Made by a program: the position numbers and the translations under genes. From Amphiduros pacificus (Eukaryota; Annelida; Polychaeta; Phyllodocida; Hesionidae), in assembly GCA_949316495.1 (NCBI GenBank), contig OX439005.1, positions 28,418,217-28,482,216 of the forward strand: a stretch of 64,000 bases of DNA, read 5' to 3'. Position 1 is the stretch's first letter, and each line of letters opens with the position of its first letter. Below, piece by piece: positions 25,279 to 36,064 of this stretch. The notes beneath the pieces were generated by a model that made no database searches, was not told the origin of the DNA, and was given only the letters and a program-made list of their open reading frames with translations.

Positions 25279-25454
25279 CAGTGCCGTAGCTAGGGGGGTT
25301 TCCGGTTGCCCGGAAACCCCCCCCCCCTTTAGGTTTCCACAATAAAATGTTCAGTTAGACTTATTTTAATAGTTTCAACACAATGATTTCAACTATTTCA
25401 TATGGTTTTCAATTTTGGAAACCCCCCCCTAACCCAATCCTAGCTACGGCACTG
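25279..25454. mobile_element. 176-bp MITE with 16-bp perfect terminal inverted repeats
   Basis: CAGTGCCGTAGCTAGG begins at 25,279 and its exact reverse complement ends at 25,454. A 5-bp direct repeat CTGTG flanks it (25,274-25,278 and 25,455-25,459). The inner parts also pair through G/C runs. The superfamily is undetermined from this alone. Confidence 0.82.
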
Positions 25455-25585
25455 CTGTGACCCCTGTGATTCCATCAGTGCTCTAAGTTTTCTATTGTTC
25501 TAAAGTCGGCGGCTATGATATTAAAAATCCATTGTGTTCAACAGTTGGTTTCTGTGAAACCGTTCCTCAATAGTTTTGCTCTTCA

Positions 25586-25620
25586 GATCTGAGAGCAATA
25601 TTAAATATTGCTCTCAGATC
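25586..25620. repeat. 35-bp palindrome with one-base loop
   Basis: GATCTGAGAGCAATATT is followed by A and then its exact reverse complement. Related GAGCAAT or TTGCTCT words recur just downstream and near 23,005-23,030. Confidence 0.9.
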
Positions 25621-25789
25621 AAATTAATGTTGCTCTTTAAATTAATGTTGCTCTTTAAAGTTGATATTTAAAATAATGTTAATATCCTATCAGAACACAA
25701 GACCTTGAGGACAGTTGAGGGGTTATTGGTCACCATCGGCCAATTTTAGACATCGCACATGAGAAACTTTATGCTGCAATATAAAAGTT

Positions 25790-25965
25790 GTCGATGTCCG
25801 CGACATTTTCCCTGACCTCAACTCTAGGGCACCTCCTGACCGCCCGATGCCCGGACTCCGGACGGGTGTCTGGCGCCCGAGAGACCGTGAAGTGAATTCA
25901 CCTGATTTGTGTTTTTTCGGCTGTCGGTCGGTGTAAGCGTGACTCCAGGACAAGATGCAATGGGA
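25790..25965. promoter_or_regulatory. CpG-dense island between the two channel first exons
   Basis: About a dozen CpG dinucleotides and a locally high G+C content stand out in AT-rich surroundings. It lies 150-320 bp downstream of exon 1b and 3.7 kb upstream of exon 1a, so it could serve as the promoter or 5' exon for the proximal isoform. The minus strand has a donor-like ATCAG|GTGAAT at 25,902. This is inference from composition and position. Confidence 0.3.
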
Positions 25966-25968
25966 CAC

Positions 25969-26027
25969 GAAGGTTTAAATATTGACATATTATTAGTTAA
26001 CACTGCGTGCGTCAAATTTAAACCTTC
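25969..26027. repeat. Short inverted repeat next to CpG island
   Basis: GAAGGTTTAAAT (25,969-25,980) is matched by ATTTAAACCTTC (26,016-26,027), with partial extension inward (ATTGAC versus GTCAA). The spacer is 35 bp. Confidence 0.6.
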
Positions 26028-26107
26028 TTCCGTCATTGCTCAGACCTAAATGAAAATAAAATAATTCATCGATTCCAATAAAAATTGAACATTAAAAAAA
26101 TGCTTAC

Positions 26108-26402
26108 CTGAAATGCAAGAATTGTGTTTAGCCTTAAAAAGAACTAGTCTTTCTCTGAACTTATCCCTGTAGTCTACATCATTTTGGTATTCCATTGCAT
26201 TAAAAGAAAAAGCTCCTATGAGCACATAACATACGAGGAAGCAGACAAGCAAGCACATGTTGTAGAACCTTTTCCTTTCATAGCACCTACTTTTCATATT
26301 CAAATTAGAAAAGGTATGAGGTGTGTCTGTTTCTTTTTTTGAAGGACTTGATAATCCATACGATCCTGTTTGGCTGATTTGTTGTTTTAAATTATCGGCC
26401 AT
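26108..26402 (-). CDS. KCNK: TREK-like two-pore K+ channel, alternative first coding exon (distal, '1b')
   Basis: The ATG lies at 26,402-26,400 and the exon ends in CAG|GTAAGC with GT at 26,107-26,106, giving 98 codons plus one base (phase 1). Residues 1-47 are a polar, basic cytoplasmic tail. About 48-71 form a hydrophobic first membrane helix (YNMCLLVCFLVCYVLIGAF) ending in the family pattern Y-x3-G-A-x2-F-x3-E. The remainder is a charged cap helix ending KHNSCIS, which holds the cap cysteine. The final G joins the AA that opens the exon at 4,721 to give Glu. Upstream of the ATG, TTATACTTACAG|GTGATT at about 26,412 could be an acceptor, so a non-coding exon may precede it. K2P channels are background (leak) potassium channels of the plasma membrane. 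The family call is strong; that this exon is used in real transcripts is inferred from phase and homology to the proximal exon. Confidence 0.82.
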
Positions 26403-26411
26403 GTTAAATCA

Positions 26412-27290
26412 CCTGTAAGTATAACAGGATTGTGTGGTCCAACTGGAGATGACATCAAGGTAATTATAGCCGCTTGCATATGCTAAACAAAGCCTACTAC
26501 ACTTGTTAATGAAACAGATGCCCTCCAGCCATAACAATTAGCCACTCTATTATTAAGGGGGGGGATTTGATGCAAATATATTTGAACCTTCCAATATATT
26601 TGAACAATCCAAATCTCATGGACTTTGGCAAGAAAATGGAAGGACCGTTAATCTTTCAGAGAAAGTGGGGCAGTTGATAGCTTAATATTTAGGATAAACC
26701 CTACTCTGAGAAAAAAAAAACAGAAAAAAAGATAAACATAGAGAACACACATATTGAGGGAAAATGAAAGTGAAGAATTTTGGGAAAATATTAGAATTTT
26801 TGGCAGATCAGAGAGGGAGGTGGAGGGGGAAAATATATTCTCTTACTCTTTGACCCCCTCAGCCAATTTAATGATCAGTCCCTGGGGCAGACAATAATAA
26901 AGTTAAATTATGAGAAAAACTACGTAGATTGTGATTTGGAATAATTCAATGTTTAGTTTTGACCAAAAAGATACCAAGAAAAATACCAAAAGAAAGCATT
27001 CTGATTCTGCGAGACTTTACGACACGGACAATTGATATCATGTTTGTTTGAATCGATCTGTTCATGAGGTGCAAGTGTTAATGAAGGTGCGCTTGATATA
27101 AAGTAAGGACTCATAGACCGTGATTTACACCCCCTGTCTCTCATGGATACGTGCCCCTGTGTGTTAATGATAACACACAATGTAAATTATAAGTAATGAC
27201 ATATAAAGTCTAGGATACACAATTAACACATTATGACCAGTCATTATTGTGTGAGCCATCAAAAAGATTTGTGTTTACTGTGCTTTTAAT
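26412..27290. promoter_or_regulatory. Upstream region of exon 1b
   Basis: Expected to hold a promoter or the 5' end of the distal isoform's intron. No decisive motif seen; A-rich tracts near 26,710 and 26,880-26,940. Confidence 0.2.
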
Positions 27291-27292
27291 AA

Positions 27293-27925
27293 TACACATC
27301 GCCTGTGACTGGTCGCTATAATACACACCACCTGTGACAGGTCACTATAATACACACCACCTGTGACTGGTCACTATAATACACACCACCTGTGACTGGT
27401 CACTATAATACACATCACCTGTGACTGGTCGCTATAATACACATCACCTGTGACTGGTCGCTATAATACACATCACCTGTGACTGGTCGCTATGATACAC
27501 ACCACCTGTGACTGGTCGCTATAATACACATCACCTGTGACTGGTCGCTATAATACACACCACCTGTGACTGGTCGCTATAATACACACCACCTGTGACT
27601 GGTCACTATAATACACACCACCTGTGACTGGTCACTATAATACACACCACCTGTGACTGGTCGCTATAATACACATCACCTGTGACTGGTCGCTATAATA
27701 CACACCACCTGTGACTGGTCACTATAATACACACCACCTGTGACTGGTCACTATAATACACACCACCTGTGACTGGTCGCTATAATACACATCACCTGTG
27801 ACTGGTCGCTATGATACACATCACCTGTGACTGGTCGCTATGATACACATCACCAGTGACTGGTTACCAATACACATCACATGTGACTAGTCGCTATAAC
27901 ACATACATCATATGTGACTGGTTGC
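27293..27925 (+). repeat. 29-bp minisatellite (about 21 units)
   Basis: The unit is GCTATAATACACATCACCTG then TGACTGGTC, with A/G and C/T variants. Copies decay after 27,850. Confidence 0.95.
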
Positions 27926-28886
27926 TTATATTAATATGTGGTTTATCTTATGTTTAATATCCCATTTTTTTCAGTTAAAATAGAATTTAATAGTTTTGAG
28001 CTGACATAGTGATAAACATTGGAAAAAAACTGCTTGTAAATTTACATGATAAGGTATCTATTTGCATAAAAGGTATTTATTTATTTGATAACTCGATGAT
28101 AAACACATGTTTTATGACAAATGAAAATTTACATTATTATGATCAAACCAGGGAAGTAAGGTCAAGTTTGGATATGATAGTCCCCAGGCAATGCAATGTC
28201 AAGTCAAAGTTGCGTGCTTGCTTTTATGTTTCCCACGTTAATAACTACTTTGCTTGCATATTTGATATCATCACATGTTCAAATGTTGTGCCTAAAATAT
28301 GATAGTACAGTTATGTATATGTATTTGGTGATTAAAAATTACATGAATTTGGAGATAAGTGGTTGGTAAGATTAAATATTAAAAGTGATTTTAATCTGAC
28401 ACATGACAAGCGATTCTTATGCAAATACATATGGAGGCAGCAATTATATGAGTAGTGTTGATTGATTGTTCATATCTTATACAACTGCAGCCATCGAAGG
28501 TGAAATATCCATGTGGAGGGTGCAATCATTTATTAATAGATTATTAAGCTCATAGAGATATTATCGGTATTACCTATGTAATCCTATGGAGCCCTCTGCC
28601 CGAAACATAAACAACTTGGAATGAAATTGTTCTGAATGTCTAAAAGGGGTCCATGCACCAAACAGCAGGAAATTAATGTCAGTGAAACAGTATAAAATAG
28701 TAAAATTTGAAATATTATCTTTTATGATTAATGAATATTATTTAGCTCGCACACATTGACAATGTTTTTGAATATGTAATGTATTTTTGAAAAAAATGTT
28801 TAAATTATTATATTAATTTTAAAATGTAGCAGCTTGTGCAAGAAGAGACCTCGTCCATGTTTATAGCACCTGCACGTCAGTGTGTG

Positions 28887-28904
28887 GTGCCCCCTAGAGG
28901 AAGA
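28887..28904 (-). promoter_or_regulatory. CTCF-like motif
   Basis: GGTGCCCCCTAGAGGAAG on the plus strand is close to the reverse of the known CTCF core (CCNC(T)AGGGGGC). A weaker opposite-strand match, TGCCACCAGAGGTCTC, lies near 33,479-33,494. Motif only; binding is not shown. Confidence 0.3.
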
Positions 28905-29283
28905 CAAGTGCAACGTGACCAGTGCCACCTACAGAGTAAAACGAATCGCAGTTGCGTGCATCCTGAATTTTATAGCTTTTGATAATGTCAACACCAGTGT
29001 TTGTTATGTAAAGTTAACCAAAATAAATCACGTTGTCCATCTAATAAAACGACATTAACCACAACAATGAATTTTAAAAAGGCTGTGTTTAAACAAGTAT
29101 ATTGAATTTAAAATATAGTTGGACTTCTAATACAACATAAATATTTATCATAAAACATATCATTAAAAATTATATAGCCCCTTTTGTGGGTCAAATAAAT
29201 GTATAACTCAAACCGTAGAGCATAATGTACAAAGAAGAAGAGGGGAACATAAGAAATCTGTTCTCAAGAGAGTGAGTGTAGAA

Positions 29284-29325
29284 ATAACAGCTCGGTCCAG
29301 GGTTCGAATCCCGGTCCTTTTCCAC
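29284..29325 (+). other. Isolated tRNA T-arm/box B-like motif
   Basis: GGTTCGAATCCCGGTCC resembles a tRNA T-arm, but no acceptor stem, D-arm or anticodon arm can be drawn around it. Probably a decayed tRNA-derived fragment. Confidence 0.3.
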
Positions 29326-31212
29326 GCCGCAGAAGAAATCTTCAAATTGGGGTTTTATTGGAACCCCAGGGAGTCTGTTTAAAAAAAGGAGACTAGTAAT
29401 AACAATTCAGTCAGCAGATTATAGCAAAACGGTATGTAACGGTGCAACTTTTAGAATATCTGTACCACGGCAAAGGTAAAACTCTAATATGGCAAAAATC
29501 CACCTTGGCTTGGTCAAGATCGACTTGTCTGAGGTAAATATCCATTAAAAAATGCACATTTATTTTATTATAGTGCAATACATTTTAGCTATGGACGACC
29601 CTTTTATAAATAGACGATCAAATATTGTATTTTTTTCATCTGCGTATATAAAATCATTTGTATTTTGTATCATAACGATTGAATTAAGGTATATAATTTT
29701 AATACCAGCTTGTGAAAAAAAATATTAGCATAAAACTGTCCCCTTTTGATTTTGTTAAGGATATGGAAACTTATCGGGGCATAAATACAAAAATAATATT
29801 ACACATTTACAGAAGTGCATATTTTACTTATATATCAGTTTTATGTATTATATTGGGACATGTTTCAGTCTGCATCCCGTTCCTGAACAATAAGTCATAT
29901 CTCAGGGAAAAAGTCTTTTATGAGTAGGTGGAATATTCCAAATGTCACACACCTACCTCATATATTTTATCACTTTCAATTATATTAACACGCTTGATAT
30001 TTAGTCATGGCTATATTCATCTGGATTTGTGTCACGTATTTCATGAAAATTATTCAGAAAAAAATGTAGCTGTGACTTTGCATGGAGCGATACTCTGAGG
30101 ACGTGGAATATGTTATTTTACAATATGCCGAGCCTCGTTGCATATTTTAGTGATAATACAATAAGATGATATAATGACAAATACAATGAAAAAGCAAACT
30201 GGGAGTCAGGCAGTTAGATAACAGCCATAGTGAAATAGTACTAGCTTATATAATATGTTGAGGCTCACTCGAAATTCAATCTCTCACTAACAAACTAATG
30301 TATCTCTTAATTACACCAATATTAAAGAAAGGAAATCTGAAATAGTCAATGATATTATTTTTGAGTTATGTTAATGATACAAAAAAATGTCTTGTTCCTG
30401 CATATATTTACCGACACAATCTTTAATTTAGGAACGTGGAGAATCAATTTAGTGTACCATTTGCTTCTTATTTAGAACATATATGACTCGGGAAGTGTAT
30501 AATGGCACTAATTTGTGCCAGAAGCGTAATTAAGCCCAAATATTTTCATTAGATATTTTGAGGTAACCGTCGTGAAATAAAATACGGCCAGGACATACGT
30601 ATTGTGCGAATATGATTTAATATTTCTTTTATGGTATTGTAACGACAGCTTTTGATAATATCAGGCAAAATAAAAACATGGTTTCAATGTGCTATCGCTT
30701 TCAAGAGTTTCATTTAAATAATCACGTTGTCGCCAAAACAAACAAAAACAAAAACAAAACAAAAAAATGAAGAAGAAAAAAAAACAAACAAAAAAACACG
30801 GCTTTTGGTTATCAGTCATGAGGAAACTGGTTGGAGGGAGAAACGACTCATCATGTTTATACCAAACCACTCTGCAGCGAATCAAGTGATGTTTCTCATT
30901 GGATTATATCATTATAGAGGAAGATCATGATAGAGGATTATCTAAATGACCCGATGGATTAACAGGAGAAGAGACACATAGCCTCTGACGAGATCTGGTA
31001 CAAAGTGAGTTATTAGATGAGCAGTCGTCTGCTATTTAATCAACGTGAAAGCCTACCTAAGGCAGCAGGTGGTTCTGGCCAATCCTCAACATTAAACGCA
31101 CTTCCCAATGCTTTTATCAGAAAAGTATTACCTACCCATATCTTAAAAATACAATAAAGAGAAGTCACAACAGGTCACACTTTACCCAGTTCACCCCTAC
31201 AGTCCTTTTTAC

Positions 31213-31317
31213 CGTTCATAAAGGCATAAGTCGCGTCAAGCAGAGCATATACTTTTATGCCACCAACATTTCTGATTGTAGCGATGTAAGGTAAATCAGC
31301 GAGTATAGTTGCCAAGC
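31213..31317 (-). CDS. Candidate internal exon, possibly next exon after 32,273
   Basis: A strong pyrimidine tract (GGTTTTTTCTCTCTCTTAAAG) precedes an open 105-nt segment ending in AACG|GTAAAA. The exon is phase 1 at both ends and encodes LATILADLPYIATIRNVGGI and KVYALLDATYAFMN. Joined to the exon at 32,273 it restores a Gly codon and stays in frame across a 955-bp intron. Phase-symmetric 1-1 exons are common in extracellular proteins. I do not recognise the sequence, and further exons to the left were not found by eye. Confidence 0.3.
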
Positions 31318-31584
31318 CTTTAAGAGAGAGAAAAAACCAGGAAGATACCTTAATTGGATTCACCTGTTCGCAATTTGTGTTAACCAAAGAAAACCCGATG
31401 TCAGTGTATTGGAAAAGATGAAGTAATATGTTCCTTATTTTGTGGCTACACAAGGAGCTGTGGCAAGGCTGTGAGATATATATGTCTAGATTAATCATAA
31501 TGATTCTTATACATATAATTGTTGCAGAAAACAACATATATGACGGTTTCTCCCCGTTTATTGTGTGATTTAACTCAAAGGTTT

Positions 31585-31672
31585 TTAATTTTAAAGGTTA
31601 ATGAGAATCTTAAAGGTCAATGCTAATTTTAAAGGTCAATGATAATCTTAAAGGTTAATGATAATCTTATAA
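31585..31672 (+). repeat. ~20-bp tandem repeat, four to five copies
   Basis: Units resemble CTTAAAGGTTAATGATAAT. Confidence 0.8.
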
Positions 31673-32272
31673 ATCTTAAATTCTAGCAGCCACTAAGATA
31701 ACTAATATGATATGAATGGTAAGATACAGTTAATGAGTGATTTTATATTGAATAAAAAAGACCACAACGTTTTTTACGATTCTACTTTTCTTTGGTACAA
31801 ACCTCGCTCACCGAATATTGAAATCATTCAACATTAAGGTGTGCACAAACATACAGAAGCGTGCAGAGGTGCCTCCAAGCTCACAAGAAAGGAGGCTACA
31901 ATGGTTAATTTAACTTTATTATCAACGCTGAATTTTCTGGGCAAAATCGCTGGAATTCTTCCTCCATAGCAATTTTTTTTTAAACAGACTGAATATGATA
32001 CTCTTCCAGTATCTTTATATCTATAAATCATGAACTATTATTGTCCACAAATATCATGTGTATTGAATATATCTTAAATATTATGGTGACCAAACACAAA
32101 AACATAAATATGATGTAGTCTCAAAACGTGACCCAGGACAGAAAAGGAAAAACCCCATTTTCAAGTATATATTGATTATTTTTAGATCAAATGTTCAGCA
32201 AACTTGGTTAAACTATTACCAAACATTACACAATATTGGTTAATATATGTCAAACAAAAAGAGCAATCATAC

Positions 32273-32408
32273 CATACGAGCGATGAGGAATTTGACCAAA
32301 TTGTTTAAAATTTTCACTCCCGGATGGCCGGAAGCCGATGAGGCAGAAGAAGAGTAGACTACACCCGAGCAGCGTTTCGAGAGGCAGCAATGGACTCTGA
32401 TTGGTCAT
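32273..32408 (-). CDS. Candidate first exon with signal-peptide-like N-terminus
   Basis: From the ATG at 32,408 the minus strand reads MTNQSPLLPLETLL and then a hydrophobic run GCSLLFFCLIGF, followed by a polar segment (RPSGSENFKQFGQ). It ends in TATG|GTATGA, giving 45 codons plus one base. A TATA-like CTTTATAAT lies about 60 nt upstream (32,464-32,471), and a CCAAT sequence overlaps the start region. An in-frame ATG at 32,456 would give a longer form. The base composition is richer in G+C than its surroundings. I do not recognise the product. It could instead be a promoter island with a chance reading frame. Confidence 0.3.
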
Positions 32409-32610
32409 TTCCGCTTGCTGCTGACACAGGAAGTGTGGAAGATCACGTGAGATCACACAGACGATTATAAAGCAATGATCATCAACTGGCCTGATGTTAT
32501 GTTTACGGCATCAATAATGTTTCACAAATGTTTTTCAAGGTCCTACCATTTTAAACGCTATGGTCAAATACTGTCTCAAGTGCTTTGTAACTTTTACTAT
32601 TATAATGATT

Positions 32611-32811
<201 letters not shown>

Positions 32812-32856
32812 ATTTTCAAAATTCTATACATTGTCACAAATATTATTTTGAAGATA

Positions 32857-33090
32857 CGAAGGTCGTGGGTTTGATTGATCTGTCTTGCCGGCATTGGGTT
32901 TATGCTACAATTTTACATATGAGCTGAGGTCCATGTCTGAAGGGTTAATTTGTTGTCCTTGCAAATCTGTGACCAGTTGGGTTACCATGTCATCGACCTG
33001 TGAGGCAGCTCTATATCTGCTACAAGTCGGTCTCGTCATGAAATGACTGAAATCATGCTAGATATAATGTCAATCCCCACACAAGCAAAC
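32857..33090 (+). mobile_element. tRNA-derived SINE, 5'-truncated copy beside the TTA microsatellite
   Basis: It begins within the head at AAGGTCGTGGGTTTGA and runs through the body to an ACAAGCAAACAAACAAA tail. The part of the head upstream of the truncation is absent, with the TTA tract just before it. Confidence 0.82.
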
Positions 33091-33105
33091 AAACAAAATA
33101 TGTGT

Positions 33106-33177
33106 GCATGGAGTTTTACGTAATTTTCAACATTATTTCAATCATATCATGATAAGACTTACACTGGTAGATATTAA
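33106..33177 (-). mobile_element. tRNA-derived SINE, 3' fragment in opposite orientation
   Basis: TTTTCAACATTATTTCAATC and ATGATAAGACTTAC match the reverse complement of the SINE tail region. It sits about 15 bp after the plus-strand copy, forming an inverted pair. Confidence 0.7.
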
Positions 33178-33179
33178 GG

Positions 33180-35890
33180 CAAGAACATGGGAACCCATTT
33201 TCTTGTCTTTATATCATACTTATCTTCTGCAGATGGTTGGGGTTTGCACTCAACTCTATTTACAACTCTATTTGCAAAACAGTGTAAATATGGGAGCAAG
33301 TACAGTACAAAGTGCGTGAGCAATTTTAATTCTATGGTCATTAACATAATGTGTTCAATTTGATATTAATATGTGCAGTGAAACTAGGTCACATAGCACT
33401 AGACAGGAAAGGCGTGATTCAGTCGCAATCAGGGTGACAGTCATCAGTTTCGAGATACCCACAGGAGGCTGCATTCTCTGCCACCAGAGGTCTCATCTGT
33501 ATGAGTATCGAGGTCTCCATGACCTAAATCTGAAATGTCATCTGCTGCAGGTCAAAAAACGCAGACATTCATCATGTTCATGACTGAGAACACTGAGAAA
33601 TAAAATGATTTATTGACTCTATTATGACGTTTGTATACCAATATCACTTTCAATAAAATATTTTATTCATTTGAAAATAATATTAATGGAAAAAAGTATA
33701 TTAAATGAAAATAAATGGAAACCAATTGGGCAACGGGGTGATCTGTGAAAGTTGTCGCGAACAGGGTTGATCTGCAAAAAAATATCTCATAGGTGAAGAA
33801 CACTCTCTTGACCCACCAAGTATGAGATATAGTGTCACCTTGTATTTTTATCACGCAGGCTAAAACACTGAATAACATATCTGTCTAATTAAAAGTTGGA
33901 ATTTTTTGGACATTGCCACTGTTTCAAAGTTGTGGCATCAATAAGATTATTGCGAGGCAGCTTATTGGGTGATTTTTCAATAGCATCACAAATACTTTCA
34001 GAATAAGAGAAAGCTGTCCACTGTCAATAACCAAATTTTCCGATATAAATTATGAACTGATGAAATAGGCGTGACAAAGAAATGACCATTGTATCATACT
34101 GCTATAGTAAAGGATTAATTATTGCATAAAAGCCGAAGACGGATTTCAAATGGTTTATAGTAGGAGGTGATAGTTCAGGAATCAAAAGAATGTTCAATTA
34201 ATGTTGTTTGAATAAGATTGAGAACTCAAAGTATTTTTGTTGGTCTGAGCGAAGCGCTTGTCTTTTATTCACAAGGCTTTTCAACACTGAGGCTGTTATA
34301 CTCCAGATGCCACTCTCATCATGTTAATGGATATCATAATAGTCTATAATACCAAATTATATTCTAGGGGACGATTTTCATCAATACCTGCATTTATGCC
34401 AGTTCCTAATCATGATGGACTTGCTGAGCGTCGCTTTACTGGTGTGAGACCGAGGGACCTTCACTTGAGCACTCTTTGGCCTTTAAACATGGTAATGATG
34501 TGCTTGGGGACCAGCGATATTAGATTTACCACCCATTGCCACATGATCAAATCCAGTGAGAGGCTGGATTGTGGGAAGCGTGGATTTAGAAAGCTGGTCT
34601 TTACATGCCTGTATCTGAGCTTTATTACTTAGTTTGAACAAAAACTAAGTGAAATGAAGATTAAAATAATTTGCCTTAATGCAAAAGAACCTCTGCCTAA
34701 AATTAGATAAAACTTACTGCATGTTGATAATGATGATGGGATATTGTTTTAATCACTTGGCCTGAGGTTAGTAGATAAATCTATATATCAGACTGAGATA
34801 AAAGCACCCTCAGGGAATATGAAAAATCCCAAGAGGGTTTCTTGCATTTTGGCCTGTACCAAAACTATAAATTGTGAGGGGGTTGGTGTAATTACGACTG
34901 TTAATCGTATCATATTCAATATAAGAGAGGATTTTAGTTGGAGATAAAATTATACATGTTACACACAATAATATCATCTAAAACAAATGGAATAACTGTT
35001 CTCACTGGTATAGTTATCGATATGTGGATGCCTGTCTGTATAGTATGGCTCTCACCATCAGAACCATGCATGATTAACACAGCTCTGAGGGAGGATTGAG
35101 TGAGTAATCCGCCACCGTGAGCCTGGTGGTCAAAAACCATAAATCACAACAGAGGATTTAGGCAATACAATTCCTTTTTAGTGGCACAGAACACGCTGCA
35201 AATACGAACAGCCTTTTAAGTGATTACTGGTATTTTAAAATGTGCTGTAATTACATTACTAAAATGCAAAAGCCATCATGTATGCATGTTTGATTTAAGT
35301 TTATTTTAATATATTTCCTTCCGTCGATGAAACAATGCAGCAAAACACGGTTAATGGCACCATGAATGCCACGATAAATTCAACTATAACTGTCATATAT
35401 TGAAATATGTTGCTCCAATATCTTAATAGATGTTTAGGTTTGTAGTTGGAAAAATCATTTTATAACAAAAATATAAAACTAACGACACATCCACAATGAA
35501 GCAAATCTCTGAAACAGGCAAAATGATAAACATCTCTCAAATATATCAAGACATCATAATCAAGTCTCGATCCTCGACTTTGAAAATTTGGAATGCAACA
35601 TATCTATGTGTAAATCAGCAGCCAATACTTTAACCAAAATATCCAGGGATACTCTGAACTAGTTTCAAGACAATTAATTCAAGAGAAGATGTGTGATGCA
35701 CAATTGCTCTGATCAGATTTATGCCTCTTCCCGGTTGAAGCAAATTGACCTTTTTCACCAGAGGCAAATGTGATAGTGGAGCCAAAAGGTCATTTTTGTT
35801 AGGTCATGACCCAGGGAACATGGTTGCATTCAATCATTGCATGTCCTACTTATCTTCATACGAATGACTGCCGTGTCTCCTTCCCTTGCA
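33180..35890. other. Mixed unique sequence with coding-like or regulatory islands
   Basis: Less AT-rich islands at about 33,400-33,570, 34,380-34,620 and 35,010-35,140 are open in places (103 codons at 34,321-34,632 plus; 68 codons at 34,934-35,140 minus). They have no recognisable domain, and could be exons or conserved non-coding DNA. Confidence 0.3.
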
Positions 35891-35893
35891 CAG

Positions 35894-36050
35894 GGTAAAG
35901 TACCAGCCGGAGAATTAGTAAATCAATTGTTCCACCAAGTATGCAATGTGCCCTTCGCCTGTAAATCAAATCAAAACGAAAGCCGTGTGTATCTCGCGAT
36001 GAGACGGTGTTGGAATTCCCATTTTAAGTGCGTGTCATTGTGTTACCCCG
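35894..36050 (+). CDS. Candidate cysteine-rich exon
   Basis: An excellent acceptor (GTGTCTCCTTCCCTTGCACAG) is followed by 52 open codons, ending in CCCCG|GTGACA. The peptide begins GKVPAGELVNQLFHQVCNVP and contains five cysteines and one N-glycosylation sequon (NES), which suggests an extracellular product. It enters in phase 0 and leaves in phase 1. No certain partner exon was found; a short ATG-led stretch at 34,414-34,443 ending at a GT would match in phase but is weak. The degenerate minisatellite starts just downstream, so the exon may also be a chance open frame. Confidence 0.28.
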
Positions 36051-36064
36051 GTGACATGAGAGAC

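Larger units (their letters stand above)
27930..31210. other. Gene-poor AT-rich stretch
   Basis: Holds only the CTCF-like motif, the tRNA-like motif and an A-rich tract near 30,735-30,800. Open frames here are in very AT-rich sequence and look accidental. Confidence 0.45.

Noticed and set aside
27293-27925. Regular 29-bp repeats resembling a CRISPR array
   Set aside because: Units are directly adjacent with no unique spacers, in animal DNA, so it is a minisatellite.
29284-29325. tRNA gene at the GGTTCGAATCC motif
   Set aside because: Only a T-arm-like piece; the upstream sequence cannot form the other arms.
31213-32408. A third alternative first exon of the K2P channel
   Set aside because: The phase matches, but the peptide lacks the Y-x3-G-A-x2-F-x3-E helix pattern and the KHxC cap motif.
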